From assembly GCA_035575035.1 (NCBI GenBank), contig DATLYH010000178.1, forward strand, positions 1-6,028: a stretch of 6,028 nt of DNA, given 5' to 3'. Positions 5,910-6,028 of the stretch are shown piece after piece; position 1 is the first letter of the stretch, and each line of letters begins with the position of its first letter. The position numbers and the translations under genes are program-made. A model generated the notes under the pieces. That model was not told the origin of the DNA, ran no database searches, and was given only the letters and a program-made list of their open reading frames with translations. The stretch is from DATLYH01 sp035575035 (lineage in GTDB: Bacteria; Planctomycetota; Planctomycetia; Gemmatales; Gemmataceae).

Positions 5910-6028
5910 ATGAAATCGCCGTCCTTGCCGCTTGCGGCGAGACAACTCGGAACCGGCGGGCGGGCCTGCGCGTCTGCCCGCACCGCGGCGCCGAGCTGTG
6001 GAGCCTACCGGTCCTGGCTGCGCTCGAC
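5910..6028 (+). CDS. possible start of a following gene, cut by the window end (doubtful)
   Basis: An ATG at 5910 lies one base after the dehydratase stop (5906-5908), a spacing typical of coupled genes, and the frame stays open to the window end (39 codons plus two bases). It begins MKSPSLPLAARQLGT. From about codon 15 on it only reads the 76-bp repeat in a different frame, giving a low-information sequence (GGRACASARTAAPSC). No good ribosome site precedes it. Either a real gene start is joined here to duplicated DNA, or the frame is chance. Confidence 0.2.
   Translation, partial: MKSPSLPLAARQLGTGGRACASARTAAPSCGAYRSWLRS
5924..5941 (+). terminator. hairpin with CTTG tetraloop after the dehydratase gene; weak terminator candidate
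   Basis: CTTGCCG (5924-5930) pairs with CGGCGAG (5935-5941) around a CTTG loop, seven pairs including one G-T wobble. C(UUG)G is a known stable RNA tetraloop. It starts 16 bases after the stop at 5908. There is no following T-run, so it could be a transcript-end stabiliser or chance, rather than a full intrinsic terminator. Confidence 0.3.
5953..6028 (+). repeat. 76-bp direct repeat, copy 2 (reaches the window end)
   Basis: Perfect copy of 5692-5767, starting 44 bases after the end of the dehydratase gene. Because the offset is a multiple of three, it is in the same reading frame as the gene: reading on past the TGA from 5909 there is no stop before the window end, and the copied part again encodes RAGLRVCPHRGAELWSLPV and onwards. 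The copy has no mismatches, so it is either very recent or an assembly product. Its true right end is unknown. Confidence 0.95.

Noticed and set aside
5692..6028. Diversity-generating retroelement (variable repeat at a gene's 3' part plus a downstream template repeat)
   Set aside because: The two copies are identical, with none of the adenine-directed differences expected. The host protein is a metabolic enzyme, and no reverse transcriptase is visible in the window.
5692..6028. Attachment-site duplication from an element integrating at the gene's 3' end
   Set aside because: Only 44 bases of unique sequence follow the gene before the second copy, too little for an element, and there is no integrase. 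The repeat also does not rebuild the gene end within the window.
1..6028. tRNA, rRNA, CRISPR array or riboswitch
   Set aside because: I found no cloverleaf, rRNA segment, regularly spaced repeats with unique spacers, or known riboswitch core on either strand.

Overview
The window is high-GC bacterial DNA from a heterotroph with a secreted-glycan lifestyle. Three things together suggest a planctomycete, of the Gemmata/Pirellula kind: a seven-bladed YVTN-type propeller fused to a di-haem cytochrome c module, a secreted glycoside hydrolase family 2 enzyme, and an enolase-superfamily sugar-acid dehydratase. This assignment is an inference from protein style and base composition; no rRNA or other marker is present.

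Layout, left to right. Positions 1-77 on the minus strand hold the first 25 codons of an insertion-sequence transposase that runs off the left edge; its terminus probably lies near 150-170. Positions 227-276 hold two tandem 25-bp units, the second of which ends in the start codon of a 61-residue acidic helical protein of unknown function (275-460). A 204-base gap with one weak hairpin follows. Positions 665-2491 encode an exported 608-residue propeller/di-haem cytochrome. Positions 2492-2608 are rich in overlapping inverted repeats. Positions 2609-4864 encode a 751-residue secreted GH2 enzyme. Nine bases later, 4874-5908 encodes a 344-residue enolase-superfamily protein that most resembles L-rhamnonate dehydratase. 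The last 120 bases contain a short unique stretch and then a 76-bp perfect copy of part of the dehydratase gene, reaching exactly to the window end.

How the genes may work together. The GH2 enzyme and the dehydratase are closely spaced and co-oriented and look like one transcription unit: glycan cleavage outside the cytoplasm, then dehydration of a derived sugar acid inside. The oxidation step that would join them is not in the window. The cytochrome gene points the same way but is separated by the palindromic gap and is not obviously part of that pathway.

I found no convincing new defence, retroelement or CRISPR-type system. The most unusual structural signals are the frame-preserving 76-bp duplication at the right edge and the 25-bp tandem repeat overlapping the start of the small gene. 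Both ends of the window lie in repeated-type DNA (a transposase and an internal repeat), so it may be a whole short-read contig limited by repeats. The right-hand duplication should be treated as a possible assembly effect until reads are checked.
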